Origin: Tetrapyrgos nigripes
Taxonomy: Eukaryota > Basidiomycota > Agaricomycetes > Agaricales > Campanellaceae
Assembly (NCBI GenBank): GCA_013368315.1
Contig: JAACJM010000007.1
Coordinates: 558,001-622,000, forward strand
DNA: 64,000 nucleotides
Direction of reading: 5' to 3'
Part shown: positions 10,417 through 21,586 of the stretch, piece by piece
Numbering within the stretch: position 1 is the first letter of the stretch
Layout: every line of letters begins with the position of its first letter
The notes under the pieces: generated by a model
Told to the model about the DNA's origin: nothing
Databases searched by the model: none
What the model saw: only the letters and a program-made list of their open reading frames with translations
Made by a program: the position numbers and the translations under genes

Positions 10417-12474
10417 GGATGTGGCAACTGGCAAGGCCGCGGAAAACACGCCGGTGAACAAACACGCCAGAAGCAACAAGCCCAGAGTATGGGTCCTAAT
10501 AAGTTAGGACACTCACACGTCATACATGCAGTGAAATTCTTAAAGGAAACTCCAACCATCACAGTCACGGAACCCTCTACCAAAGATAATGCCTTTAAAA
10601 CTGCTCATGATAATGGGATTAAGCCAACTGAGGAGGTGTGGAACAACTTCGGGTGGAAACACGACAAAGGTGCGGGAACGGATGATGACGCCGAAATGGC
10701 CGAGGAACTCAACAGACTGTCGGACAGCCTCGTTTCCAATGCGGGGAGTATGGACTCGGAGGAGTTCGAGAGGGAAAAAGCGGAGTCCACCAAGCACCTC
10801 AGAATGTGGGAGGCCGGTCTCGTCGATATGGGGGACTCAGACAAGGAGAACATCGACCCCAACCACAAAACGCTTGAGGAGCGTCTTCACATGGTCACTG
10901 ACAAGATGACCCAAAGGTGGTATTCGGGGGAGTTTGACAGGGAATACAACGAGGGCCTCGAGGACCTCAATGGGGACCTCGACCAAATAAGTGCCTCCAA
11001 TTCATCGGGGTGGAGCCAAGCGCAGTCGGTTACCCCCTTATTCGACGAAATCTCCACATCCCCCAGTGCTTCCAACTTGGGTGCCGACTCGATACTGGAC
11101 CTCATAACACCACTGTCGAGTTCTCTGGATATGGACGTTATATCCCTTGGGTCTGACTCTGAGGAGGAGATTATTTCTGAGAGTTGGAATGATGGCAGGT
11201 ACTACAGGTACGCCACACCCTCTTTCTCTTCCATTGTGAATAGAGTATCTGACACATCACATACAGTGCAGATGAGCCCGGTCGCATGTGAATTATTATT
11301 ATCACATGCTTGTAACATATTTATACATACCGCTCCTCTGGGCTCTATTAGCCCCTCTATTTATAATGTACCAAATATTTTATGTCCCTGTGGGACTTAT
11401 TATTCATCTTGTGTGAATTGCAAGGGAAAGAATACTCTCATCAACCAGAAACATTATGACAATGCCTGGTTACTCGACTCTGGAGCATCTGCTCATTATA
11501 CTTTTGACTTAACTGATTTTGTTGAGTCAGATAAAGTAGATCCAATCTCCATTCAAACTGCAAATGGAGTCACCAAAACCAACACCGCTGGTACTGTCAT
11601 CATACAACAGGGATCACGCTACTTCAAAGTTGCCCCTGTTTACTACGTTGCCGATCTAAATCAATGGTTACTGTCACTTGGCACATTCTTACAGTCAGAC
11701 AGAGTGACAGTTCATGGATCAGACAAAATGATCATGCTAATGAAGCATGACAAAATGACAAATGAAGATGGAAATGCAATGCGTTGTCGCTGGTTGACAT
11801 TTACCAAACGATCACCAGAAGATACTATTTACTATCTTCCTCACACCAAAACAGACGTCACCTCTTTGGCAGACGCTATGATTTATGAAATCAACTTCGA
11901 CTTAGCACATCAACGTGCTGGTCACCCTTCTCGTGATGTTCTCAAACATCTTCAAACACATACCGACGGCTGGCCAGAATTCAATATTCCTTTACAACCA
12001 CCTATCTGTCGCAGATGTCTCGAAGGTAAAACACCACAACGAGTTTACCCACCATCAGAAAGACGGGTGTCGCGTCCCTTTGAATTAATTCATTCGGATC
12101 TCAAAAAATTTCCCACTGAATCGTATCACAAATTCAATTACATGATAATCTTCTTGGACGACTTCACATATAATGCATGGGCCTTTCTATTGAACAATAA
12201 GAAAACGCCAGTACATGTCACTTGTCAATGGCTCGCCATGGTCGAGAATCAATATAAGTCTAAAGTCAAACAATGGATGTCCGATGCAGGAGGAGAATAC
12301 ATCAAATGTGCCTTCATCGAAATGCTGAAAGACAAAGGCATCAAGATTCTTCAAAGCGCACCATACACCCCCCAACAAAATGGTCGTGCTGAGCACCTCA
12401 TGCGCACTATAATGGATAAAGCTGAGGCGATGCGCAAACACACATGTCTTCCTGACAGCTGGTGGGAATTTTGT
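10417..12474 (+). pseudogene. copia-2 gag-pol: linker, protease and integrase, truncated
   Basis: Continuing the gag frame after the TGA at 10414, this holds a long acidic linker, the protease core WLLDSGASAHYTFDL near 11470, the integrase HHCC motif (HQRAGH with CRRC), the first catalytic aspartate (LIHSDLKKF), the second (SDAGGEY) and the glutamate (QQNGRAEH). The homologous part ends at WWEF. The last residues before the stop at 12513 (about NASAEEIVWV) are not integrase; they come from the amidohydrolase pseudogene across the deletion junction. Reverse transcriptase is absent. Confidence 0.85.
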
Positions 12475-12575
12475 TTTGGGAATGCGAGCGCCGAGGAGAT
12501 TGTTTGGGTTTGAAAGTGATTAGCAGTGGGTTAATTTTAAAACATCTACATCTACTATTTCCTTCACCTAGCGAT
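12475..12575 (+). pseudogene. Broken copy of the amidohydrolase gene, 3' end
   Basis: GGGAATGCGAG, then GAGGAGATTGTTTGGGTTTG and the following 60 bases match the last codons and downstream sequence of the intact gene (minus strand, about 59998-59925). A 6-bp insertion lies inside the match. Together with 8095-8953 this shows that copia-2 plus a deletion replaced the middle of the copied gene. Confidence 0.8.
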
Positions 12576-12868
12576 TACTTCGCGGAACAATTTGCTTGAT
12601 TTGGGATCACTCTTCAGTGGGAAGTCGTTTTGACAAAAGTCCAACAAAGATAATCATATATGGTACGGTGCCCTGGCTGCTAGCTGGGTCTTTGGAAAGG
12701 ATGAGAAAATTGATGGACAGCATGTTATGACCAGAGTTGATCTTTCCTTCTTGAGGCTTCGATTTTGTTTTATGACGACTATGTGAAAGTATAAGTTCTT
12801 TTTCAAATCCCACTCACCATTGTGATGGTTCATGAATGAGTATAAGGTGCCCACAGTAAGTATGCTTC
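12576..12868. other. No gene seen
   Basis: Only short ORFs without recognisable motifs. I see no inverted or direct repeat and no tRNA. Confidence 0.5.
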
Positions 12869-13022
12869 CTTAATCAAGAGGGGTATGTTGATCCCCCGAG
12901 GAACTTTTTCAAAGCATCAAGTACGGATCGACGTGTAACCTCGTGCTTAATCAAGAGGGGTATGTTCATCCCCCAAGGAACTTTTTTCAAAGCATCAAGT
13001 ACGGAGTGACATGTAACCTTGT
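12869..13022. repeat. 77-bp tandem duplication
   Basis: Two direct copies of a 77-bp unit beginning CTTAATCAAGAGGGGTATG, the second starting at 12946. They differ at several sites (for example GATCGACG versus GAGTGACA), so the duplication is not fresh. Confidence 0.85.
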
Positions 13023-13974
13023 GCTTACACACTTGGATCCCAAGGAGTCAGCTATCGTCGAAGACATGACCCAGTACTTGGATCATAAATACACACTGTT
13101 GCCATTCCTGAAGACCTCTGAAGACAGGTATGTTGAATGTTCATTTTCCTTGTTCCCCCCATCACTGATTTGAAACTACAGGCATGCCACAGTAGGCCGC
13201 AGTACTGTTTTTTTTTTCAAGTTCCTTGCTGATGGATACCTCAGAGATTATTGAAACAATATGGAAGGAGAATATTGACCGTGTCCGCCACAAAGGTTTC
13301 ATAGCAATAGTTTTTGGCACTGGTGGCGCTGCCAATGATCGACTTCACCCTATGCAGAAAATACATCACACAAATACTTGCAATCTGTGGTAGTGTTTGA
13401 CAATAACTCTTAATACAGCTTAGACTGAAGATTGCTCAATTCGTAATATTATGATGTTAACAGTTCAATAGGCTGAAAAGTATGCGTAGATAATACTTAC
13501 ATAGGCAGAGAGTAGACGTAAGATAACATATGAAGGGAGCGCTATCATACTTAACGAAAAACATGCAGCGATACAGTAATCAGACGCTCATAGGGAGTTA
13601 GGTCTATGTAAAATAGAACGGACAACTGGGATACAGGGATGTGAGAACAGAAACAGAATTGCAAGGCGAGAAAGTCACTTCTTTCTTTCATGGATTCACA
13701 GTTTGGGGGCTGATGGTACTTAGACGAATGCCAGTAGGATACGGAAGATGATATAGGGTAGAATAAAGAGTGTGTAATATCAAACCTACCCCAGTAGTAT
13801 AAATTTAAAATGAGAAAGAAAGAGCAAAGAAAGTCAATGAGTACTCGATTCCCAAAAGTCAAAGCAAAATGCGAAAGTAATGATAACAATAACGGCGACA
13901 CATCATGCAAACAAACAGGGCTTCTTCTTTCTTCTTCAGTTTCTTCACCCTAGCCATCACTCACTCCACAAAAT
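13023..13974 (+). other. Possible gene relic, unrecognised
   Basis: A short frame around 13025-13120 reads LTHLDPKESAIVEDMTQY and could be spliced at 13129 (GTATGT) to an AG near 13181, continuing HATVGRSTVFFFKFLADG before stops. I do not recognise it. From about 13250 to 13974 I see no coding sequence. Confidence 0.25.
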
Positions 13975-14258
13975 TGTTGAGCAGGCTATGTTCTATATAC
14001 GTAGCAGCAACTGCATACTTACCTGGGGATGTTAAAAGTGCTTGTTAGAGCAGTTTGTTAGAGGTTAAGAGTGATGAGTAGTAAGGGAAATCCTTATTAT
14101 TGTAGGGCAATCTACAAGCCCTTTTATACTGTTCTAGATAGTACATGTGACTACTTATCTAAGAACTATGATGTACAGTAAGTATATCTAACTAGATTAC
14201 TATCTAATCTATATCTAATCTAATGTTGATGGCTGCTTAGTAATTCGCCAATTCAACA
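13975..14258 (-). repeat. copia LTR, 3' LTR of fragment copia-3
   Basis: A 284-bp LTR on the minus strand, TGTTGAATTGGCG...CTGCTCAACA, close to the copia-2 LTR. On the minus strand it is preceded by AGCAAGGGGGAG, a polypurine tract, which identifies it as a 3' LTR. Internal sequence lies at higher coordinates. Confidence 0.85.
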
Positions 14259-14364
14259 CTCCCCCTTGCTAAGCTGCACATTAGTGCGCGTAAGCATAAA
14301 GGCACTTATAAGCAGCTGAGGTTCATCTTCGTTATTAAGACATATCGACATGTTATACCAAGGT

Positions 14365-14715
14365 TTAACTTGTATAAAACTGAAGTCCTAATTGTGATCT
14401 AAACTTCTCGAACTTTTGTTTGCCAAGGTTCTTTGTAAACATGTCAGCTGGGTTATCACTTCCTTCTATGAACTTTACTGTTACATTATTGTTTGCGACG
14501 TGTTCATGAATGAAGTGATACTTAACAGCAATGTGTTTCGAATGTCTTTCTGTAACAGGATTTGATGTGATAAAGATAGATCCTTGATTATCCCCATAAA
14601 TGTCAACTGCTTTCATCTTTATATTAAGTTCTTCTAAAAGAGCTTTTATCCAGATGACTTGGCGACTACAATCACTAAGTGCCATATACTCAGCTTCGGT
14701 AGAGCTTATGACCAT
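14365..14715 (-). pseudogene. copia-3 RNase H fragment
   Basis: About 116 codons that match the copia RNase H C-terminus: SSTEAEYMALSDC (with the catalytic Glu), DNQGSIFITSNPVTERHSKH and DNPADMFTKNL. It ends about 100 bp before the polypurine tract and LTR, as expected for the 3' end of a copia element. Everything upstream (RT, integrase, gag) is missing; the homology stops near 14720. Confidence 0.88.
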
Positions 14716-15310
14716 GACTCCGAATGATCACTTGATGAGTGCCAGCTAATAGTGGTGAGACTTGGAGTTTGAAACCATGAAAATGGTTTCTAAGGTAAAT
14801 TAAATGGAAAATGGAGAGGCAAGAATTATGAGGGCGTTGAGGCTGAGGAAGTAGGGTGGTGAGTGTAGGCAAACAGTGGATAGTATGACTATACTTCTGG
14901 AGAGAAAGCTGTGGACACACTGTATATCCCATGAAGCACGATGCTGGCATGACATCATGGTTGTCAACGTCTTCAAATAGTCCTTGGACCCAGTCCAGAC
15001 TGCAATTTGGTTGTCGTAGAGACCGCAACATAAATCTGCAGGCATGGGAAGATTTCAAAAGTTGACTCAGCCTTTAAGAGGCCTCGTAATATGGTGTAAA
15101 GATCTGAGGATACAGAGATAAGAAGAAATAAATAGTACTAAATATAGACATCATGACAATGCCTACAATGACGCCCCACATGCTACTACCAACATGTCCC
15201 CATTTTTTGCCAACAAGGGTTTTCATCCTCAACTCGCCTTCACCATCCAAAGCATCAGCAATCATGCAGCTCACCAAAAAGCCACCAACATGGTTGCAAT
15301 ACATCAATAA
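14716..15310. other. No gene seen
   Basis: Short overlapping ORFs on both strands without motifs. The word AGGCCTCGTAATATGGT at about 15076 resembles AGGGCCTCGTAACATGGT near 50617, so a short dispersed repeat may be present. Confidence 0.4.
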
Positions 15311-15805
15311 TTGAAAATACAAATTGAAAAAGTGAATGAGGGTATGAAGAGAAACGCTGATGGGAAACACAGTGAAGCACCAGATGTCTTGGAGGAAGGG
15401 GCATATGTCTGGCTGGATGCACAAAACATCACTACCAAACGCCCAGCCAAGAAATTGGATTATAAATATATAGGACTGTTCAAAATCTTAAAGAGAATCG
15501 GGACTCACGCATATCATCTCAAGCTCCCCAGCTCTTTAAGTGGAATCCACAATGTTTTCCATGTGAAGATGTTATCAAAATTCGATGAGGACCTCATTGG
15601 GAAACGTCCTCAGCCACTGCCTTACAAAACCAAATTGGAGAAGTTGGGAACTTACAAGGTAGAAGAAATTGTAGATTCAAAAGTAGAAAGGAAAAAATTA
15701 AAATATTTGGTCAAATGGAGAGACTATGGGGATGAAGAGAATACATGGCAAACATTACACACCTTGAGAAATGCTGTTGAGGCCATCGAAGACTTCCAAG
15801 CTTGA
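15311..15805 (+). pseudogene. Ty3/gypsy chromovirus integrase C-terminus with chromodomain, fragment
   Basis: A 164-aa frame that starts without an integrase core. It holds the C-terminal integrase fold (GAYVWLDAQNI, LPSSLSGIHNVFHVKML) and then a chromodomain (YKVEEIVDSKVERKKLKYL, VKWRDYGDEENTW). Chromovirus integrases carry such a domain at the end to direct insertion into particular chromatin. It is the 3' end of another chromovirus family than the one at 20393-28116, in the opposite orientation. RT and the integrase core are not present upstream. Confidence 0.85.
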
Positions 15806-16975
15806 AACCTGGAAAAACCTCACGCAACAAGGGAACAATTGAATGCCTTAGAACAGGGGGAAAAGATACCCCCAAATACAATACCAGAGGAACCAAAAAT
15901 CCCTCACAATCAAACATTGGTCTCCCAAACCCAACCCAAAACTCAGGAGAAACAAAAGTCTCCATGATTCCAATCACAACTCTAACCAAGGATGAAGACA
16001 TTGTGTTACAATTTCTCACCCCTATTCTATAGGACTCTCTGACTCACTCTTTCTTTTCTTTTCTTTTCCTTACTTTGTTTCATTTCTTCTTATCTAACAC
16101 ATGTTTCCCTTTTGTTCGCCATGCTCTATTCTTGCTTTCTTTCTTACATGTGTAGTACACATGTCTATTATTACTTACATATTGCTTACATGCATCGTAC
16201 ACATGTTTCCTTTGCCTTTATCTTATACATGCATTGTATGCATGTTTCTTATTACTTACATGCTGTTTGACACAGCTATTACAGACGATTTACATGTTTT
16301 ACACACATTGTAGTCTGACTCATAGTTACAAGATATCCTTGTATATAGGTAGAGTACTCTTTGAGCTAGATTCCCCAGCTTGACCTTATACATATTTCTA
16401 CAAGTCTTACTCCAAGTAATACTCGTCTTCAGAAGTCTTGCTCAAACCTTTCTTTGATAGAAAGGCTCAACAAACAAACAAACGAAAGGCGAAACCTTGA
16501 AGTATGACTTCCGTTGTAACACATTGTATTTATTACAACCAAGGAGATAGACAGCCTGAACTCAGGATTGAGAAGCAGAAATTTGGATGATGCAGTCAGA
16601 GACATGGGGAAAATGGACCCCTCACATTATCAGATAATACACTTAACAGTTTGCAAAGAAAGACAACAATTGAAAATTGGATAAATAAGTCAAATGCAGG
16701 TATACAAGGAAATAAGTTAGATACTGCAAGAGACTTGGGTATAATGAGGACACCATAAAAAATCACACAACTAGAACTGTGTCCACTTAGTTCTCCTTAC
16801 CCTTCAAATGTTTTTTGGTACAAATGGGAGAAGTGCAAGTAGCCCCCTTGCCCTTTGGAAACTTAAAGCTAGGGAAATAAACCAGAATTAATCGAGATCT
16901 CAAAGCAAAGATTGATTAAAAGCACTTACCCAGGCCTACCAGCGAACACTCAACAGACAGAGGGACTACCAGCCA
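15806..16975. other. Downstream of the gypsy fragment; no gene seen
   Basis: Apart from the small hairpins at 16100-16270 there is no coding sequence. A TATA-like GTATATAGG at about 16341 followed by a CT-rich stretch could belong to the LTR of the gypsy fragment, but I could not define LTR ends. Confidence 0.35.
16140..16270. repeat. Cluster of ACATG hairpins
   Basis: Three near-tandem units each contain a small inverted repeat: ACATGTGTAGTACACATGT (9-bp arms), ACATGCATCGTACACATGT and ACATGCATTGTATGCATGT (8-bp arms). The spacing is about 40-50 bp, with similar TTATTACTTACAT spacers. Confidence 0.7.
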
Positions 16976-17980
16976 TCAGAACAGCCCTGGTAGAAGAGAC
17001 AGGGGATGGAGAAGTTTGAAATTTCTTGGGTCTTGGAGTGGGCAGATGCATGAGCAAAGTAGGAGGAGGGGTGGCAAACGGAGAATTGGCTGGAATAAGG
17101 AGGGATGGAATTGGAGGAGGAGGGACAAAAGACAGAGCCTTGACAAAGCATTAGTGGATGGGAAAGGTGCCAGAGATGACAGTAAATTGGCAGGAATAGG
17201 CAAAGGATCAGGATGGCTAGAAGAGAACTGTAAACAATCAATACTGAAAAAGGAAACAACAACCACACATGGAGAATTTCTGACCATATTCTTGATCAAT
17301 GCAACCTCCTGGCCTGACACAGCTACCAACCAATTCATGGTAATATCCCCCTCCTTGACAACACCAGTAATAGTCTTGGATGCCGCAAAAGTATGGTGAA
17401 GTAGGCTCCCCAAGCAATCAAACGCAATCCCAATGCTTGTGGCACAATTTTGAATCACATCCAAACTCACCCCCAAACTGATGGCCTGGTGAAGGAGCAA
17501 CAAGGTGCCATCTAAACTGGTCATATACTCCCAGAAAGCAGGCCCCTGACAGATGATGCTACCATAAACACCTTGGAGGCTGACTGTGGCAAAAAAGCGA
17601 ACCTCTCCCTGCAAAACTGTAATCACTTGCTGAGAAGTGGCTGAGAAGAAAACACCCATTAACAAATAGGTAGCCACCTCATTAAAAAGCCAGTCAGAGA
17701 CATACCATTTGCATGTTTCCAATTGTCCAGTTCCTGCTCGATACTGGCCATAATGCTATGTGAAAATAAGAAAAGATGGAAGCAGGAGGAGAAATCGGAA
17801 TACATACCAAATATGCTCTTGTGATTCCTTAGTCAACTCCATGTTCAATGAGTGGATGACTGCATCCTTGATCTTGATGAGAATGGAGAGGTCCTTAACC
17901 TGATTACTAGAACCATTGACAGTGTCCACCGATGGAAAGAAACTGCAGATCAGCAAAACAGCAGGATCGAAGGAGTACAA
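16976..17980 (-). CDS. Unrecognised gene, at least two exons
   Basis: Two adjacent minus-strand blocks look like one gene. The first (about 17980-17805) reads DTVNGSSNQVKDLSILIKIK and ends at a possible donor GTATGT near 17804. An AG near 17755 opens a short block (IMASIEQELDNWKHAN) that may be spliced again before VITVLQGEVRFFATVSLQG and DVIQNCATSIGIAFDCLG. I know no family with this sequence. The C-terminal half becomes a Leu/Ser/Pro-rich tail that may be non-coding. It lies between the gypsy fragment and a MITE relic and could be a transposon-carried or decayed gene. Exon ends are guesses. Confidence 0.35.
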
Positions 17981-18239
17981 CTGTCACATATGACAGATGG
18001 TCAGAACATGCAAAGGGTGTTATTTTAGTACATATACCTGCAATATTTAAGGTAAATATGACAATGATTTCAGTATTCTGTATTTTTTGTGGCCAAAAAC
18101 ATGTCTAATTATGTGCCACAAGGCATTCACATGCCAAATTGTGGCTGAAATTTTCAAAAGTTGGAAAATTAATCCAACACTCATCCAAAAAATACTTTAT
18201 TATGTCTAGTTAGTACTTTATACTACCTAGAAACTATAT

Positions 18240-18362
18240 ACATAGTTTGGAACAGACAGGTAACCCACCAGGGGTACCAACCCATACCTGTCCAAAGGGT
18301 ATGAGTTTTCATGGGTATGGGTATGCTTAAAAGTACCCACAGGATACTTGTGCAGCTCACTA
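18240..18362. mobile_element. Relic of hAT-like MITE family 2
   Basis: The stretch AAAAGTACCCACAGGATAC followed by TTGTGCAGCTCACTA closely matches the inverted left end of the MITE at 5115-5422 (AAAAGTACCCGCGGGATAC, then CCGTGCAGTTCACTA). It is clear at one end only; the other end and any target duplication could not be placed. Confidence 0.55.
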
Positions 18363-18794
18363 GAGACTTGAGCTTAAGCTTGAGCAGATACTGATCTCGA
18401 CATAGGCTTCTCCTCTCAGCTCCCAACAACCTAGTTGGCTTCAAAACCAATTTATGTGGATAGATGGAATTGGAATAGCAGTGGAGGATATTATCTAGAC
18501 ATTGGCACAAATCAACTCATTGTCGAAGGGAAGAAAGATTAAACTCAAAAGCGAGTAAGTAGTATAGCCATCTTGAATGGTTTACAGAAAAAAGGATGAA
18601 ATTCAATGTGAAGATGGAAGTGAGCTTGAAGTGGATTTTTGCTACTGGGCTTGGGTAGACTAGGGAGGTGATGGAGAGGGTTTTGGATTTGGATTTTTTG
18701 ATGTCTCAAACAGTGAGGGGGTGAGGGGTTGAGTCGCAGTGGCAATGATAGTAACAAGTTGGAGGTGAAGCTGGAGCTGAAGCCAGTGTGGGGT

Positions 18795-19792
18795 TTGGAT
18801 AGTGAAGGAGAGACTAGTAGAGGAGCGTGGAGGGATAATCTGGGGGTGCCTTGGTTGTGGTATATGATGGATGAGCACTAGTACCATCAGAGTAAATATG
18901 TGCTGATTCTTGTAGACAATTTTGCTTTGACATCAGCAAAAAATAGAAGTGACAGTAACAGTCAGTAAAGGTTTATAACCTAAAAAACACCTTATATTGA
19001 CTGCCATAATGGTGAAATTCACTGATGTTGTGACATTTATAAGGCCTCACCAACAGTGTCATACACATTAGCCCTGCAATACCTTGTAGCATATTGTTGT
19101 CAGTTGTAAGATCATCAACGGTGGTGAGGCTTGGTAGGCAGAGCAAATCGCCATATACTACCATTGCATTTTAGCTTGGAGTCAGTTCCATTCAAAACAT
19201 GTTGCTTTGTGCATGTATTTTTTCATTTCCTCTGCTTCTTCAGAGTTGCATAAAGTTGGAGACTGAACAATGTGATACTCAGTCCATCATTTGTGTTCTT
19301 TGCAGAGTGACATTCAGTTTTAACATATGAATATCATCTACCTTCCTGCTATACTAAAGCACTGATTGTGTAGGTGGATGAGTCAGAGCTTGCATTGAGT
19401 AAGATATCTCTCAGCATCCTGAGTAGACTAACGTCTCATTTTGCTATTTGTTGAGTTTGTGCATGAGTGATCCTTATGCTTTGAGTGATGCTGACTGCTT
19501 TTGCAGAAATCAAAGCTATGGAAGAAAGAAAGTTTGGGATGTGATATTTGTTGGACTAGATGTCTATGTGCATATTTTGTATGACTAGAATGTGTTTTTT
19601 AAGGGTTTGGATAACAAAGGAGAGACTGGAGGAGCATGGAGGGATACTTAATCTGGGGGTGCCTGGGTTGTGGTATATAATAGGTGAGTACTACTACTAC
19701 TAAGTATCAGAGTAAGTATGTGCTGATTGTCTCATAATACTTGTAGGCAATTTTTCATTCCATTCAAAACATGTTGCTTTGCATATGTATTG
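18795..19792. repeat. Block of diverged direct repeats
   Basis: The words around 18795-18930 (GGAGAGACTAG, AATCTGGGGGTGCC, TGTGCTGATT) recur at 19610-19750. The part at 19186-19270 and 19497-19595 recurs at 29085-29425 (CATTTCCTCTGCTTCTT, AGATGTCTATGTGCATATTT). So a dispersed repeat exists in at least two arms. No coding sequence is evident. Confidence 0.7.
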
Positions 19793-20392
19793 TAGGGCTC
19801 CGCGCCGTACCAGTACTGTACGGTTTGTACTGGTACCGTACAACAGATACGGTCCCGTACTGTACAAGGCCGCTGCAGGGTCCAATACAGGTACGGGTAC
19901 TGGACGGGTAAACCCGTATTGGACCGTATTTTTTACAGCCGTCGTACGGGTTTGTACGGTATACGGGTCGGCCATGCATCGGCGAAGGCTTTTCTCTGTG
20001 TTTATGCCATATGCTACCTCTGTAAATTAAATATTGTCAAATACTGAGCAGTTTGCGGCGGAAAATCTTGGGAAAATTGATGCTTGATCACATCAAGGGA
20101 AAATGTACTTACCAAAAAAGGTGCGTAGAGACCTGCCGAAGTATTGCCGAAATGCTTTGTGCCTCACAGTCATCTTGAACGCACTGTTAACGTTGAGCGG
20201 TGCACTACATCAAATTGTTTCTTGCATTAATTCCTCTCAATAAGTCCCAATAAGTCTATTTCAAATCAGATTCCTGGCCATTTCCTGGCAAAAAGACCCG
20301 TATACCCGTATTAACCCATAATACTGCCATATCAGTACTCGTCCCATATCGTACAAGCTTCCAGATGAACCTGTACGAATATGGGGACGGGT

Positions 20393-20865
20393 TGTCAAGA
20401 TCGTTGTCACTTAGCAAAACCACCCAAGTCACACAATGGACAAGATAGATTCAGGGAGTTACAACGAGACGAGATATAGAAAAATGATAGAGGTGAGAAG
20501 GGATCGAGTAGCTGACTATGCTCGACACTGCACTGTACTAGGAGCAGAGTGGAGACGAAGTGAACAGACTGAGGAACCTAGCTACGAGATCTACAATATA
20601 TATAGAGAAGAAATGAATATGTGAGAATGTCCATGGAGCCTAGGGATCGGAGGAGATAAGAATGTGAGTCAAGTAAAGAAATATGTACGTGAGAATGTCC
20701 ATGGAGATAAAGGAAATGGAGAAGTGAGTCATAATCCAAGAGACGATGATGAGAAGTAATCAGTGTTTATGGGTTTAAAGGAGGTGATAGAACGGTGAAT
20801 AGAAGTGAATAGGTAGTAGGAGGAAATGAAGGGGAAATCAAAGAGGCGGGAGGCGATTCATGACA
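20393..20865 (-). repeat. Chromovirus 3' LTR
   Basis: A 473-bp LTR, TGTCA...TGACA, the downstream LTR in element orientation. It differs from the other LTR by seven substitutions and a 1-bp indel. All seven substitutions are CG versus CA or TG, at 20403, 20506, 20524, 20546, 20557, 20595 and 20718. Confidence 0.95.
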
Positions 20866-20877
20866 CTACCCCCCTTT

Positions 20878-21414
20878 CTAGGTCGAGCTTTCACCGGAGC
20901 TTGGAAGCCAGCTGGTCCAGTGTTTCGTCCACTGCATCTTGATTTGTTTGTCCAAACCACGTATAGTCAGCCAAGTTTCTGGTAAGTCGTAGGGGAAATT
21001 GCCCCATCCTGTTAGATCTGACTCGCGTCCCCCCCATCCTACTCCTTCCCATGTACCCCATCCATCGTGGTTGTTACCCCATCCGACGTTATCGTCAACG
21101 TAGTTCAACTGAGTGTTCCCTCCCCATATGCTCGCATCCCCCCATCCTAGGTTGTTCCGTTCGTTGGCTTGCAGGCTAGACCGGTAGGTAGCACATCTGG
21201 ATCGGTGTCCCGCTCCTAATCTGCATCGTTTTGACGACTCATGTCCTGGCCAGATGCATTGATTACATCCGCTGTGCCTCCCCGTGTGCCCTTCGTCTAA
21301 TCTGCAACGCCGGCCTGAACGTTGACTGTATCTGCAGCGTCCGGTGTTGTCAGTCAACGGGTCGATTGTTGTTGTGGTGGTGGTTGAGACTGTGATAGCG
21401 ATGGGTGTAGACAT
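20878..21414 (-). CDS. Accessory ORF of the chromovirus: Cys-rich, GWG-repeat protein
   Basis: A 178-aa frame from ATG 21414 (MSTPIAITVS) to a TAG at 20878, between pol and the polypurine tract. After a Ser/Thr-rich start come two similar Cys/His/Arg blocks (RRCRLDEGHTGRHSGC and KRCRLGAGHRSRC), probably metal-binding. Then comes a Trp-Gly-rich part with five GWG words (LGWGD, VGWGN, DGWGT, VGWGG, TGWGN). No stop interrupts it, unlike gag and pol. Most fungal chromoviruses have only gag and pol. The position resembles that of env genes, but there is no signal peptide or membrane segment, so it is not an envelope protein. GW repeats bind Argonaute in some proteins; a role against RNA silencing is only a hypothesis. 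Whether it is translated is unknown. Confidence 0.7.
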   Translation of the reverse strand: MSTPIAITVSTTTTTTIDPLTDNTGRCRYSQRSGRRCRLDEGHTGRHSGCNQCIWPGHESSKRCRLGAGHRSRCATYRSSLQANERNNLGWGDASIWGGNTQLNYVDDNVGWGNNHDGWGTWEGVGWGGRESDLTGWGNFPYDLPETWLTIRGLDKQIKMQWTKHWTSWLPSSGESST

Positions 21415-21586
21415 GATGGAGTGTAGTATGAGGATGAAGAGGTGTTTTGGTAGGATGTGGTTGAGCTCTGTTCTGTCGTTTGGGTTCAACGTAGTCGCCT
21501 TTTAACAAGGTCGTGTCCGCGGTACTGGGAGGCGGCCAAGTTTGTCCGTTGGGTTGTGACAGTAGACGCCGTTAATGTCGGTAAGC

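Larger units (their letters stand above)
8954..12474 (+). mobile_element. Ty1/copia retrotransposon copia-2, 3'-truncated
   Basis: A plus-strand element with its 5' LTR at 8954-9238, the primer-binding site at 9239, gag from 9565 and pol from about 10417. It is cut off in the integrase after WWEF near 12470, with no RT, RNase H or 3' LTR. It lies inside the amidohydrolase pseudogene, so an insertion was followed by a deletion that removed the 3' half of the element and about half of the gene. It is more intact than copia-1: the lesions seen are one frameshift near 9635, one TGA at 10414 and the truncation. Confidence 0.88.

Noticed and set aside
12475..12513. An unusual C-terminal tail on the copia-2 integrase
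   Set aside because: The sequence matches the 3' end of the amidohydrolase gene; it is a deletion junction, not a new domain.
20878..21414. An envelope gene in the chromovirus
   Set aside because: The position fits, but there is no signal peptide, membrane segment or glycoprotein pattern.
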